This document shows positions 14,737 through 23,654 of a stretch of 64,000 nucleotides of DNA, piece after piece (positions within the stretch are counted from its first letter, which is position 1; each line of letters starts with the position of its first letter). The DNA comes from Thermoactinomyces daqus (GTDB lineage: Bacteria; Bacillota; Bacilli; Thermoactinomycetales; Thermoactinomycetaceae). The notes beneath the pieces were generated by a model. The model was not told where the DNA came from, ran no database searches, and worked only from the letters and a program-made list of their open reading frames with translations. The stretch spans positions 124,001-188,000 of the forward strand of contig NZ_JPST01000021.1 in assembly GCF_000763315.1 (NCBI RefSeq), in the 5' to 3' direction. The translations under genes were made by a program, and so were the position numbers.

Positions 14737-14766
14737 TGGCGGCTGATGATGCCGCTGTTTTTTTGT
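14737..14766 (+). terminator. Terminator after repeat copy B
   Basis: GGCGGC pairs with GCCGC around TGATGAT, followed by TG and seven T. It would end the transcript that starts at the promoter near 14250. Confidence 0.65.
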
Positions 14767-14882
14767 GCGTTTTTGAGTATTGACTCTATTGTTCCAGACA
14801 GGAAGAAATATGAAGAAAGGTCGGGTTGAATTATATCAATGATTCTCTTTTGCTTATATCGTGATTTATTTCATTTGCCGTT

Positions 14883-14910
14883 ACCGTTTTTCCAAATCAT
14901 TCATAGAATA
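14883..14910 (+). promoter_or_regulatory. Sigma-K-type promoter of the Sm-like gene
   Basis: ACC (14883-14885), a 16-base spacer and CATAGAATA (14902-14910), matching the sigma-K consensus for both boxes. It lies 37 bases before the ATG of the small gene. Confidence 0.65.
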
Positions 14911-14947
14911 GGTTGCTTGAATTTTTTGGAGTTAAGGAGGGTTTCTG

Positions 14948-15190
14948 ATGGTTCGTTACCGGTATATTCCCAATGATCAGTTAACCCAGGCCATTGGCAA
15001 ACCGATCATGTTGCGGCTGAAGAACGGAAAGAAACTCTATGGGACGATTGACGAGGTCCGCAAAAATGGAATCATGTTTCTGCCGGCCCGCGTCGGTTCC
15101 AGGGGTTCTTCCGGTCAGGCAGAAGTGAGACTCTTTGTACCATTTTTTATCCCGTTCGGGTTTTTTGTTCCGTTTTTGATTATTTTCTGA
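14948..15190 (+). CDS. Small Sm-like protein with Phe/Pro tail, sporulation-type
   Basis: An 80-residue protein of unknown function. Residues 14-46 (QAIGKPIMLRLKNGKKLYGT then IDEVRKNGIMFLPA) resemble the strand pattern of an Sm/LSm-type or SH3-like barrel, although this is a weak pattern match. The C-terminus is a hydrophobic Phe/Pro block, RLFVPFFIPFGFFVPFLIIF, much like that of the 55-residue protein at 2081-2248. A strong AAGGAGGG precedes the ATG, and a sigma-K-type promoter fits mother-cell expression. The tail might anchor the protein in a coat layer or membrane; that is inference. Confidence 0.65.
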   Translation: MVRYRYIPNDQLTQAIGKPIMLRLKNGKKLYGTIDEVRKNGIMFLPARVGSRGSSGQAEVRLFVPFFIPFGFFVPFLIIF

Positions 15191-15456
15191 GGAGATATCT
15201 TGAGGACAGGGCACATCAAAAGTGATGTTGCCCCTTTTTTTGGTTCGTACATAGTGATCCGGGCGAAGATATGGTATTTTAAAACTGGTGTCATTATCTT
15301 TTTATATGGATGCAAGATCACGGACAGAAACCGATCACCTCGTTTCGGGAACTACCTGGGAACGGGAAGTACTTAGGTGTCCCCGCCGTTCCGGCTTGTG
15401 ATACTTTTTACAGGCGAATAATTCGTATAGCTAATAAAGTGGAAAGGAGCAAGCAG

Positions 15457-15900
15457 ATGGAAGAAAAGGAGTTGTTGGAACTTACGGAGCCCTTCCTGGC
15501 GAGTATTGGAACGATTATCAAAATGAGCAAGCAACAGTTGGAGAAACGGCTCAGGGAACAGGGAGAAGAGATCACGGCTCACCAATATGCCATTTTGGTT
15601 CGTTTGAGCAAGGGGAACTTGACAGTAAAGGAATTAGGGGAAAGTTTTTCGATTGAACCGCCAACCCTGATTCCGATTATCGACCTGTTGGAACGAAGAA
15701 ATTTGGTGGTGCGGATTCCGGATTTGAAAGACCGGCGCCGCAAGTTGCTTCAGGTGACAGAGCGCGGAAATGAGCTCATCAGCAGAATGCGTTCAGATAT
15801 CAAGAACGATGCGGTGGCGCAAGCATTTTTGCGAATGGGGAAAGAGAAAAGTGTAACACTTGTCGGATTATTGCAACTACTGGCCAAAGAACTTCAATGA
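15457..15900 (+). CDS. MarR family transcriptional regulator
   Basis: A 147-residue winged-helix regulator. The recognition region reads LTVKELGESFSIEPPTLIPI followed by IDLLERRNLVVRIPD, and the wing LKDRRRKLLQVTERGNEL is typical for MarR. The start at 15457 is set by AAAGGAG eight bases upstream; the open frame back to 15310 has no support. It converges on the pyruvate oxidase gene across a shared terminator. The effector and target are unknown. Confidence 0.9.
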   Translation: MEEKELLELTEPFLASIGTIIKMSKQQLEKRLREQGEEITAHQYAILVRLSKGNLTVKELGESFSIEPPTLIPIIDLLERRNLVVRIPDLKDRRRKLLQVTERGNELISRMRSDIKNDAVAQAFLRMGKEKSVTLVGLLQLLAKELQ

Positions 15901-15935
15901 TGAGCGGCAGGACGGGAAAGGTTGCAGGATATTGA

Positions 15936-15978
15936 GCTTGAGACTGTCATCTTTTGCAACAGTCTCAAGCAGATTCTG
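15936..15978. terminator. Convergent terminator between marR and pyruvate oxidase genes
   Basis: A perfect 12-bp stem, GCTTGAGACTGT (15936-15947) with ACAGTCTCAAGC (15959-15970), 11-nt loop. The pyruvate oxidase stop lies just beyond, so it may serve both strands. Confidence 0.7.
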
Positions 15979-15982
15979 TTTT

Positions 15983-17683
15983 TCAAAGAGGAGGAAGTTC
16001 CAGTTTTCCTTGTTCAAACAGGGCTTTAATCATGTGTCGGGCATAACCGGACATTTGGGCATAAGTGATATGAGAGGGCATCGGTGCTTCGTCCGGATCG
16101 ACAACGACATCGATGATACAGGGTTTGTTCAGTTCTTTCGCCTGCATAAAGGCAGGGAGCAGATCTTCGCTCTTCTCCACCCGGAATCCGACACCGCCGC
16201 AAGCTTCCGCGTATCGCGCAAAGTTCGGATTGTGGAGATTGGTTCCGTATTCCAGGTTTCCTTTTACTTCCTGCTCAAACTTGATCATTGCGATTTTATG
16301 GTTGTTTAACACAACGACGATGATGGGCAGGTCGTATTTTACAGCAGTGACAAAATCGTTCATGGTCATCCCGAAGCCGCCGTCGCCGCAGATGGCAAAC
16401 ACTTGGCGCTCGGGATGGGCAATTTTGGCGGCGATGGCCCCCGGCAGTCCGCATCCGAGCGTTGCCAGCCAGCTGGAGATGATGAACTTTTGCCTGGTCA
16501 TGCGAAAATGGCGGGCCACCAAGACGGTGACGTTCCCGACATCGACGGACAGAATTGCATCATCGTGGGCGATCTTCTGCAATGCTTTGATCACCGTTTG
16601 CGGTTTCATCGGAGATGCTTCCTGCTCTTCCTGTTTTTTTAGCCGTTCCCACCATTCCTTCATCATCTTTTGATGCTCTTCGAGATAAGAGCGATCTTCA
16701 TGACGCTTGATTTTTTCCGTCAGCCAGGAGAGAGTTTTTCCTGCTTCGCCGGCAAGTCCGAGATCAACCGGATACCGTTTGCCGATCTGTGCCGGATCGA
16801 TATCGATTTGAATCGTATTGGCATCTTCCGGCAAAAAACCGGTAAAAGGAAAAGAAGTGCCGACCATGATCAGTGTATCTGCGGTCTGCATGGCATGATA
16901 AGCGGGAGATGTGCCGATCAGCCCCAATCCCCCCAGACACAGAGGATGTTCATCGGGAATGGTTCCTTTTGCCGGAAGGGACAGAACGATCGGGGAGGCG
17001 AGTTTGTCGGCAAAGGAGATCAAGGCATCACTGGCATGTTGTGCGCCTTTTCCCGCCAATATTACCGGCCGCTTGGCCTGATCCAGAATTTCCCTCGCCT
17101 TTTCCAATTCGGACAACGGAGGGCTGATTTCAGAAACGGAATAAGAGGTACTGGTGACCAGCGCCTTTTTTTCCAATTCAAAAGTGGGAATATCATCGGG
17201 AATGGTCAGCACGGACACGCCTTTTTTCACATATGCGGTGCGGATCGCCTGATTGACGACGGCTGGAAGCTGTTCCGCTGACATGATTCGCTGATTGTAG
17301 ACGGCGACATCATCAAAGAGGCGGTCAAGATTCACTTCCTGAAAATAGTCTGTTCCGAGCAGATCCGATTCTACCTGGCCGGTAATGGCCAGGACGGGAA
17401 CGCGATCCAATTTGGCGTCATACAATCCGTTGAGCAAATGGATGGCTCCCGGACCGGCGATCGACAGGCAAACACCGAGCTTTCCCGTCAATTTGGCGTA
17501 AGCTGCCGCAGCAAGGGCACCCGCTTCTTCATGGCGAACCTGAATGAATTTTATCTTGTCACGCGCTTTTCTGAGCGGCTCGATGACCGAGTTGATCGAA
17601 TCTCCGGGCATCCCGTAAATGTGATCCACTCCCCATTCGATGAGCAGATCGACGAGTGCTTCTCCGGCTGTTTTCCGAAACAT
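15983..17683 (-). CDS. ydaP: Thiamine-diphosphate pyruvate oxidase-type enzyme (YdaP/PoxB)
   Basis: A 566-residue ThDP enzyme of the acetolactate synthase/pyruvate oxidase family. The N-terminal PYR domain has the catalytic Glu in FIQVRHEEAGALAAAAYAKL; the central domain binds FAD; the C-terminal domain has the ThDP/Mg motif GDGGFGMTMNDFVTAVKYDL with LNNHKIAMI. Length and order fit B. subtilis YdaP and E. coli PoxB, which oxidatively decarboxylate pyruvate to acetate and CO2. ACAGGAGG precedes the ATG. It is probably monocistronic. Acetolactate synthase activity is less likely because no small subunit gene is adjacent. Confidence 0.85.
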   Translation of the reverse strand: MFRKTAGEALVDLLIEWGVDHIYGMPGDSINSVIEPLRKARDKIKFIQVRHEEAGALAAAAYAKLTGKLGVCLSIAGPGAIHLLNGLYDAKLDRVPVLAITGQVESDLLGTDYFQEVNLDRLFDDVAVYNQRIMSAEQLPAVVNQAIRTAYVKKGVSVLTIPDDIPTFELEKKALVTSTSYSVSEISPPLSELEKAREILDQAKRPVILAGKGAQHASDALISFADKLASPIVLSLPAKGTIPDEHPLCLGGLGLIGTSPAYHAMQTADTLIMVGTSFPFTGFLPEDANTIQIDIDPAQIGKRYPVDLGLAGEAGKTLSWLTEKIKRHEDRSYLEEHQKMMKEWWERLKKQEEQEASPMKPQTVIKALQKIAHDDAILSVDVGNVTVLVARHFRMTRQKFIISSWLATLGCGLPGAIAAKIAHPERQVFAICGDGGFGMTMNDFVTAVKYDLPIIVVVLNNHKIAMIKFEQEVKGNLEYGTNLHNPNFARYAEACGGVGFRVEKSEDLLPAFMQAKELNKPCIIDVVVDPDEAPMPSHITYAQMSGYARHMIKALFEQGKLELPPL

Positions 17684-17759
17684 GTTTTTTCCTCCTGTAG
17701 GTGAATGTTTCCAGATTTAGTTTGCACAGAACGATTCCGATCATTCGGTCAAGATCAAA

Positions 17760-17796
17760 AGAGCCGGCGGGAAAAACTTCCCACCGGCTCTTTTGT
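17760..17796 (-). terminator. Terminator of the secreted protein gene
   Basis: AGAGCCGGCGGGAA (17760-17773) pairs with TTCCCACCGGCTCT (17778-17791) with one mismatch; the minus strand continues with T-rich sequence. Confidence 0.8.
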
Positions 17797-18255
17797 TTAA
17801 TGATAGCGATACCAAGCGACCCAGCCTTTTTTTGTTTTGGCCACAAAGATTTGCCCTTGAGAGAGGCTTGCGCTCGGAAGAAACTCGGGAAAGAAAAGAT
17901 CGACCAGCCAGGATTGGTTCGCGACCTCTTCTCCGCATTGCTGTTTGGCTATGTCAGAATAGGGAGACGAATCAGGATCGGCGAGGGAGAAGATCCGTTT
18001 GGCTTCCCATACCTTGTAATGGGGGTCTTTGCCATAGGTTTTGCGGATCAATTTCGGCAGAGCCGCCTGAATTTCATCTGCCGCATCCGGCCCGGGTTTG
18101 ACCAGATCAGCAATATTCGGACAACCGTCCGACTTCTTTGCCGCTTTTTGGGGAACGGGATCAGCCGAGGGTGAAACAAAACCGGTGGCAGCCACAAATG
18201 TTAAGGTTAACAAGATGCATAAACACCATTTCGCAACGTAAGGCACCCGCTTCAT
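17797..18255 (-). CDS. Secreted protein of unknown function
   Basis: A 152-residue protein with a Sec signal peptide: MKRVPYVAKWCLCILLTLTF, then VAATGFVSPSADP, with likely cleavage near residue 28. The mature part has two Cys (DGCPNIADL and KQQCGEEV) that could form a disulphide, a helical stretch (AADEIQAALPKLIRKTYG), and ends with short beta strands (GQIFVAKTKKGWVAWYRYH). No family is recognised. The ATG is preceded by GGGAGTGAGC. It is alone between two terminated units, so its role cannot be told from context. Confidence 0.75.
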   Translation of the reverse strand: MKRVPYVAKWCLCILLTLTFVAATGFVSPSADPVPQKAAKKSDGCPNIADLVKPGPDAADEIQAALPKLIRKTYGKDPHYKVWEAKRIFSLADPDSSPYSDIAKQQCGEEVANQSWLVDLFFPEFLPSASLSQGQIFVAKTKKGWVAWYRYH

Positions 18256-18402
18256 AAGCTCACTCCCTGGATGATTGGTTCATTATGTGGATATTGGCAC
18301 AAGTCATAAATAATATTCCACCATCTGCTCTTTTCCTAACCCAAAAGGAAAAACAAAGTTCGAAAAGCCCCTGATGCGAAGAGGATGCGGGCCCGGTGCT
18401 GC

Positions 18403-18702
18403 CTAATACCAGGAATTACGGCTTTTTCCTTCCCTTTTCGCCTGGTTTTCCAGTTCCAGCCGCTCCCGTTCTTCCGCTTTGGCCTCATCCAGTTTCTGTT
18501 CAGCCCGGATTAATTCGCTTATGTATGTGCGCATCTTTCGTTCCCAGCGCAATTGTTCCTGCCGGTGGTAGCGCTCGATCTCGCTTTCTCCCTGACGGTG
18601 GGCCCGCTGCATCTCATCCTGGTGATAATAAATTTGCCATTCGCATTCCTTCAAGTCCCTTTTGATCGCATCGATTTCTTGAATAAAACGGCTGACAGAC
18701 AT
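18403..18702 (-). CDS. Charged coiled-coil protein
   Basis: A 99-residue soluble protein, almost all helix with heptad pattern (IDAIKRDLKECEWQIYYHQD, then HRQGESEIERYHRQEQLRW and AEQKLDEAKAEERERLELEN). It is very rich in Glu, Arg and Gln, has no membrane segment, and is not recognised by family. AGAGGT stands five bases before the ATG. Its ATG lies two bases after the stop of the duplicated-domain gene upstream, so the two form an operon and probably act together. Confidence 0.7.
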   Translation of the reverse strand: MSVSRFIQEIDAIKRDLKECEWQIYYHQDEMQRAHRQGESEIERYHRQEQLRWERKMRTYISELIRAEQKLDEAKAEERERLELENQAKREGKSRNSWY

Positions 18703-18703
18703 A

Positions 18704-19111
18704 TCAAACCTCTTTTACAATGGGATAGTAATAGGGGTTTTCCTTTCTCTTGGCAATAAACATGCCCCCATATGTATGTTCATGAATTTCGTCAAAGGCG
18801 AAACTACAAAGCACTTCAAAGTTGGTCACGTGATCTTTTGTCCAGAGATCGAGTTCAAGTATTTGTCCGTGTTGCCACAGGCAGAACAGTTCCCATTTGG
18901 TATAAAGATAAATCCGGCTGAACATGTCCGGTTTCTTTTTGCTGATGATGAACATGCCGTTGTCGGTTATTTCCCCGATTGAACTCCAGTCGAATTCAAC
19001 CAAAATTTCGAATTCTCCGGCGTGATCTTCGGTCCACGCAGGGATGGCATGCCCGGTTTCGTTCCAGCTTTTCCAGTAATCCCATGTGGTGTACAGCAGC
19101 AGTTTGTTCAT
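18704..19111 (-). CDS. Protein with two tandem copies of a Trp-rich domain
   Basis: A 135-residue protein made of two similar halves. Half one reads LLLYTTWDYWKSWNETGH...WTEDHAGEFEILVEFDW...NGMFIISKKK; half two reads IYLYTKWELFCLWQHGQ...WTKDHVTNFEVLCSFAF...GGMFIAKRK. The repeated elements YTxW, WTxDHxxxFEVL and GMFI define a domain of about 58 residues that I do not recognise. The start at 19111 is supported by GGAG four bases upstream; the frame extends to 19177. The coiled-coil gene follows within two bases. Confidence 0.7.
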   Translation of the reverse strand: MNKLLLYTTWDYWKSWNETGHAIPAWTEDHAGEFEILVEFDWSSIGEITDNGMFIISKKKPDMFSRIYLYTKWELFCLWQHGQILELDLWTKDHVTNFEVLCSFAFDEIHEHTYGGMFIAKRKENPYYYPIVKEV

Positions 19112-19191
19112 ATGTCTCCGTCCCAACTTTCGGAATAAATGAGTGTCCATCCCTATTTTAATGGATATGATTCCCATTATTCAATTTATTT

Positions 19192-19220
19192 TTTCAAGGG
19201 GTAATGTTTTTTATTATAAT
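19192..19220 (+). promoter_or_regulatory. Promoter of the kynurenine operon
   Basis: TTTCAA (19192-19197), 17 bases, then TATAAT (19215-19220). The -35 box is weak, the -10 box is exact. Confidence 0.55.
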
Positions 19221-19226
19221 AGGTTT

Positions 19227-19240
19227 CGGGAGCGCTTTCA
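19227..19240 (+). promoter_or_regulatory. cre-like site (CcpA) in the kyn promoter
   Basis: CGGGAGCGCTTTCA differs from the common cre form TGAAAGCGCTTTCA in the left arm only. It begins seven bases after the -10 box, a position where CcpA would block transcription. Proposed carbon repression of tryptophan breakdown. Confidence 0.4.
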
Positions 19241-19309
19241 TACGAAATATCAGGAAAGCATTCACTTGATTTGCAAAAAAATTCGAGAAAAAGCGGACAG
19301 AGGGAGAAA

Positions 19310-20143
19310 ATGCCCGAACAACACCCTGATGCCGAACAGATTCATCTTGATTTTCGTGAACATATGACTTACGGCGATTACCTCCAGCTTCAGTCTTTAT
19401 TGTCCAGCCAAAAATTGTTATCCGGCCACCACGATGAAATGTTGTTTGTCATTATCCATCAGGTGAGCGAGTTATGGATGAAGCTGATCCTGCATGAATT
19501 GAAAGCGGCGATTGTGAATATTCAGCGGGGGGATTTATCTTCCGCTTTTAAAATGCTGGCGCGCGTGTCCAAGATTCAGTCACAGATTATTCAATCCTGG
19601 GATGTTTTGTCTACACTGACTCCTGCCGAGTATATGGAATTTCGCCATCATTTGGGGCGGGCGTCCGGGTTTCAATCTTACCAGTATCGCCTGATTGAAT
19701 TTTCTTTGGGCCGTAAGGATCAGCGCATTTTGCAAATTTATCAAAATTCCCCCGAGCTGTTGGACACACTTACCCGTGCCCTTTATTCCCCGAGTTTGTA
19801 CGATGTGTCTATTCAGGCGCTGGCCAGAGAGGGATTGGACATTCCGTCCCGTGTGCTTGAACGTGATTTCAGCCAGCCTTACCAGCCGAGCCCTGATGTT
19901 GAGGCTGCCTGGCTGGAAGTGTACCGCCATGTGGATCGCTATTGGGATCTCTACGAACTGGCGGAAAAGCTGGTTGATCTCGAAGACTGGTTGCAGCAGT
20001 GGCGGTTCCGGCACATGAAGACGGTGGAACGGATTATCGGCCATAAACCGGGTACGGGCGGGTCATCCGGGGTTCCTTATTTGAAAAAAGTGTTGGATCA
20101 CCGGTTTTTTCCCGAACTATGGGATGTCAGAACCAAATTATAG
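19310..20143 (+). CDS. kynA: Tryptophan 2,3-dioxygenase
   Basis: A 277-residue haem enzyme that opens the indole ring of tryptophan to give N-formylkynurenine, the first step of the kynurenine pathway. Family signatures are [53 protein letters not shown], and near the C-terminus [20 protein letters not shown], which carries the proximal haem His and the substrate loop. The start at 19310 is chosen for its AGAGGGAG site. It is the first of three genes, with 14 bases to kynU. Confidence 0.97.
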   Translation: MPEQHPDAEQIHLDFREHMTYGDYLQLQSLLSSQKLLSGHHDEMLFVIIHQVSELWMKLILHELKAAIVNIQRGDLSSAFKMLARVSKIQSQIIQSWDVLSTLTPAEYMEFRHHLGRASGFQSYQYRLIEFSLGRKDQRILQIYQNSPELLDTLTRALYSPSLYDVSIQALAREGLDIPSRVLERDFSQPYQPSPDVEAAWLEVYRHVDRYWDLYELAEKLVDLEDWLQQWRFRHMKTVERIIGHKPGTGGSSGVPYLKKVLDHRFFPELWDVRTKL

Positions 20144-20157
20144 TGAGGAGGAGCCGT

Positions 20158-21432
20158 ATGGAACTGTTATTTTCCCAGACGAGGGAGTATGCGGAGGAAC
20201 GGGATCAGCGTGATGAGCTTCGCTCCTACCGGAGGGAATTTTATATCCCTGAGGGCGTGTTGTATATGGATGGGAATTCACTCGGGCTTTTGTCGAAACG
20301 GGCGGTTATGCACATGGTTGAAGCCTGGAAGCAGTTTGGTATCGATGGCTGGACAGAAGGTGACAAGCCTTGGTTTTATTTGGCCGAGCAATTGGGAGGA
20401 CAAATGGCGCCGCTGGTCGGGGCAAAGCCGCACGAGGTGGTGGCGGCCGGTTCGACCACGACCAATCTGCACCAATTGCTGGCCACTTTTTACCGTCCGT
20501 GCGGAAACAGGACAAAAATCGTCGCGAATGAACTTGATTTTCCCACCGATATTTATGCTATAAAAAGTATAATCAGGTTAAAAGGATTGGATCCTGAACA
20601 GAATCTGATCCGTATCAAAAGCGAGGACGGGCGGTATTTGCGCGAAGAGGAGATCATCTCCGCCATGACGGAGGAAGTGGCGTTGGTTTTGCTCCCGACC
20701 GTTTTATATCGCAGCGGGCAATTGCTGAATGTGAAGCAATTGACAGAAGCGGCCCGTGAAAAGGGGGTTTTGATCGGATTTGACGCTTGCCATTCAATTG
20801 GCGCCGTTTTGCATCAATTTCATGCGTGGCAGGTTGATTTTGCCGTTTGGTGCACCTATAAATATCTGAACAGCGGCCCGGGAGGGGTGGCCGGACTTTA
20901 TGTGCATGAGAAGCATCATTCACACTCTCCCGGTTTGGCCGGTTGGTTTGGTTCGCGAAAGGACCGGCAGTTCGACATGGATCACACATTTGAACCTGCC
21001 GGGAGTGCAGGTGCGTACCAAACGGGGACACCGCATATTCTGAGCATGGCACCGCTGTCTGGTTCGCTGGAAATGTTTGCTGAAGCGGGAATGGAGCGGA
21101 TCCGGAAAAAATCGCTCGTTTTGACGGAGTACTTGATGCAGCTGATTCGGGTGAGACTCGACGGCATGGGCTTTACCATCGGCAACCCCGTCGAGGAGGA
21201 GCGCCGCGGCGGTCATGTCGCTCTGGAACATGTGGAAGCGGTGCGCATCGCCAAGGCGTTGAAGGCGGAAAAAGTGATTCCTGATTTCCGATCCCCCAAT
21301 GTGATTCGCCTTGCTCCCGTTGCCTTATATACTTCATTTGCCGATGTATGGGATGTGGTTGACCGCTTGAAGCGGATTATGGAGGAGCGAACATACGAAC
21401 GATTCCAACAGGAGAGGGGAGTAGTCGCATAG
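20158..21432 (+). CDS. kynU: Kynureninase
   Basis: A 424-residue PLP enzyme that cleaves kynurenine to anthranilate and alanine. Conserved stretches include [26 protein letters not shown], the cofactor region [17 protein letters not shown], and the Schiff-base lysine in [13 protein letters not shown] near residue 235. GAGGAGGAG precedes the ATG at 20158. The length is the usual one. It lies between kynA and kynB, with the stop of kynU touching the kynB start (TAGATG). Confidence 0.97.
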   Translation: MELLFSQTREYAEERDQRDELRSYRREFYIPEGVLYMDGNSLGLLSKRAVMHMVEAWKQFGIDGWTEGDKPWFYLAEQLGGQMAPLVGAKPHEVVAAGSTTTNLHQLLATFYRPCGNRTKIVANELDFPTDIYAIKSIIRLKGLDPEQNLIRIKSEDGRYLREEEIISAMTEEVALVLLPTVLYRSGQLLNVKQLTEAAREKGVLIGFDACHSIGAVLHQFHAWQVDFAVWCTYKYLNSGPGGVAGLYVHEKHHSHSPGLAGWFGSRKDRQFDMDHTFEPAGSAGAYQTGTPHILSMAPLSGSLEMFAEAGMERIRKKSLVLTEYLMQLIRVRLDGMGFTIGNPVEEERRGGHVALEHVEAVRIAKALKAEKVIPDFRSPNVIRLAPVALYTSFADVWDVVDRLKRIMEERTYERFQQERGVVA

Positions 21433-22056
21433 ATGAAATGGATTGATATATCGCGGACGTTGCGGGGTGGCATGCCGGTTTGGCCGGGGGATACCCCTTT
21501 TTCTTTCAATCTGGAATGGACCAAGGAACAGAGCGGTTCTGTCAATGTGGGCAAAGTGGTGTTCAGCACCCATGCGGGAACCCATGTTGATGCCCCGTAT
21601 CATTTTTCCGAAGCAGGCAAAAAGGTGCATGAATTGGAACCCGATATCTTTGTGGGAAAGGCCAGAGTGCTTCATTTGCCGGGGTATGAGAGCATTGGTG
21701 CGGAAGAATTGGCGGCCCATGATCTGACGGGGGTTGAACGGTTGCTGATTCGGACGGATTCCTGGGAAGATCCGGACCGTTTTCCCGATTCCTTTTGCTG
21801 CCTGCGCCCTGATGCGGCTCCGTTGCTCGCTGAAAAAGGGGTGAAACTGCTCGGCATCGATGTTCCTTCCGTTGATCCCATTGACAGCAAGGAGCTTCCG
21901 GCCCACCACGCTCTCTGTCTCTCGGGCATTCATATTTTGGAAAGCGTCGATCTCAGTCGTGCGGATGCCGGGGATTATGAGCTGATCGCCCTGCCGCTTA
22001 AGCTCGAGGGGGCAGACGGCAGTCCTGTGCGCGCAATTTTGAAAAAAACGGCGTAA
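21433..22056 (+). CDS. kynB: Kynurenine formamidase (arylformamidase)
   Basis: A 207-residue cyclase-family hydrolase that removes formate from N-formylkynurenine. The metal-binding motif HAGTHVDAPYHF near residue 51 is diagnostic for the bacterial Zn-dependent KynB group, and the N-terminal DISRTLRGGMPVWPGDTPF is also conserved. The ATG directly follows the kynU stop, so translation is coupled. Together the three genes convert tryptophan to anthranilate, with formate and alanine released; no anthranilate-degrading gene is seen nearby. Confidence 0.96.
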   Translation: MKWIDISRTLRGGMPVWPGDTPFSFNLEWTKEQSGSVNVGKVVFSTHAGTHVDAPYHFSEAGKKVHELEPDIFVGKARVLHLPGYESIGAEELAAHDLTGVERLLIRTDSWEDPDRFPDSFCCLRPDAAPLLAEKGVKLLGIDVPSVDPIDSKELPAHHALCLSGIHILESVDLSRADAGDYELIALPLKLEGADGSPVRAILKKTA

Positions 22057-22171
22057 TGCACTGTTGGAACCGGAATTGCCGGATGCGGAGTTTAAATGGT
22101 GAAAGGAGATCGTGTTTCAGATCGAAGATGAGGCATTCTGAAGAAGGAGACGGATCGGGGGAAATAATTAA

Positions 22172-22237
22172 GAAGGCAGATACTCCTTGAACATGCTCCG
22201 TTGTTCCAGCGGGAGATGTCAAGCCGTACCTGCCTTC
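22172..22237. repeat. Long imperfect hairpin between kynB and mgtE
   Basis: GAAGGCAG (22172-22179) pairs with CTGCCTTC (22230-22237), and the stem continues inward through TAC/GTA, CTTGA/TCAAG, CAT/ATG and CTCC/GGAG with single bulges. There is no T tract, so it is not a standard terminator. It lies in the 230-base gap between two converging genes. Confidence 0.55.
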
Positions 22238-22286
22238 ATCTTCTGCTCAGTACTCAAGGATTCATCAACCTCGATTCCTTAGAAGT

Positions 22287-23630
22287 TTAGAGATGCAAAA
22301 CCGCTTTTGCTATGCTCATATAGATAATCAAACCGGTTCCGTCGACCAATGTGCTGATGAGCGGTCCCGATACAACGGCCGGATCGATTTTGAGGCGGTG
22401 CAGCACAAGCGGCAATGCTGCGGAAACCAAGGAAGACCACAAAACGATAAACAGGGCTGCCAGAGAGACCACCATGCTGATGGCAACGGACACATCCATC
22501 AGTTCGGCCCTGAAGAAGCCGATGATTCCCAAGGAAATGCCTAACAGCAATCCGGTGACCAGTTCTTTGCGGATCACGCGAAACAAGTCGCGAAACTTTA
22601 CTTCTTCCGTTCCCAGTGCGCGGATCAGGGTGGAGATGATTTGTGACCCTGTATTTCCGCCGGTACCGATCAGCAAGGGAATAAAGAAGGAAAGGGAAAC
22701 CACTTTATCCAGTGTGCTTTGGTACGATTCCAGGACGGTCGAAGTATAGGCCCCGCCGACAAAGAGGATAAACAGCCAGACGATCCGTTTGCGGTACAGG
22801 CTCCAGACGGATGTTTTAAAGTAAGGTTCGCTGAGCGGCTGGCTTCCTCCTAGTTTTTGGATATCTTCTGTCGCTTCCTCTTGAATTACCTCGACGACAT
22901 CGTCATAGGTGATGATCCCGATCAGACGGTTTTGCCGGTCAACGACGGGAAGTGCGTAGAAACCATAGCGGGAAAGGATGGCTGCAACCTCTTCCTGCTC
23001 CATATCCGCCGGAACGGAAATGACATCCTTTTTGGCGATATCCGCCAGCTTGGTCTGCGGATGGGCGAGGATCATTTCTTTAAGCGAAACGATTCCCACC
23101 AGTTCGCCGCGCATTCCCGTTACATAGATATAGGAGATGATCTCGGCTTCTCCTCCCACCTTGCGAATGTGGCGGAGCGTTTGTTCTCCGGTCCAATGTG
23201 CCCGGGCGGACACGTAGTCGACGGTCATCAGGCTCCCTGCTGTATATTCCGGATAGCGCATCAGAGCATTGATTTTTTCCCGGTAGTCCTCCGGCAGCAT
23301 TTTGAGCATCTTTTCCGCCTGCAATGGATGGACGGCAAGCAGCATGTCTACGATCATGTCACTCGACATCTGCTTCAGCAGCATGGAAGCCAGATTGCCG
23401 TCCAGGTGGTTGAGCGTTTCATACTGCAACTCCGGTTCCAGATATTCCAACGCCTCGGCAGCTAGAGTTAATGGAAGGGCGGCAATCCATTTGAGCCTTT
23501 TCTTTTCATCCATTTCCCTGAGCATTTCTGACAGATCATAGGGTTGCAGCTGGTGCAACAATTCTGCCGGCGGATCTGCATTTGCCAGCACGGATTGAGG
23601 CTCATGCTGTTTCAGCAAAGCGTTATCCAT
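22287..23630 (-). CDS. mgtE: Magnesium transporter MgtE
   Basis: A 447-residue Mg2+ channel. The N-terminal helical superhelix (LHQLQPYDLSEMLREMDEKK onward) is followed by a CBS pair (DVISVPADMEQEEVAAILSR and VVDRQNRLIGIITYDDVVEV) that senses cytosolic Mg2+, and five membrane helices with the pore-lining segment IGTGGNTGSQIISTLIRALG. The start at 23630 has AAGGAGGG upstream; the longer open frame runs into the riboswitch. It is governed by an M-box leader. As corA in this window is frameshifted, MgtE may be the main Mg2+ importer of the two. Confidence 0.96.
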   Translation of the reverse strand: MDNALLKQHEPQSVLANADPPAELLHQLQPYDLSEMLREMDEKKRLKWIAALPLTLAAEALEYLEPELQYETLNHLDGNLASMLLKQMSSDMIVDMLLAVHPLQAEKMLKMLPEDYREKINALMRYPEYTAGSLMTVDYVSARAHWTGEQTLRHIRKVGGEAEIISYIYVTGMRGELVGIVSLKEMILAHPQTKLADIAKKDVISVPADMEQEEVAAILSRYGFYALPVVDRQNRLIGIITYDDVVEVIQEEATEDIQKLGGSQPLSEPYFKTSVWSLYRKRIVWLFILFVGGAYTSTVLESYQSTLDKVVSLSFFIPLLIGTGGNTGSQIISTLIRALGTEEVKFRDLFRVIRKELVTGLLLGISLGIIGFFRAELMDVSVAISMVVSLAALFIVLWSSLVSAALPLVLHRLKIDPAVVSGPLISTLVDGTGLIIYMSIAKAVLHL

Positions 23631-23654
23631 GTGAATCCCTCCTTTTTGCGAATA

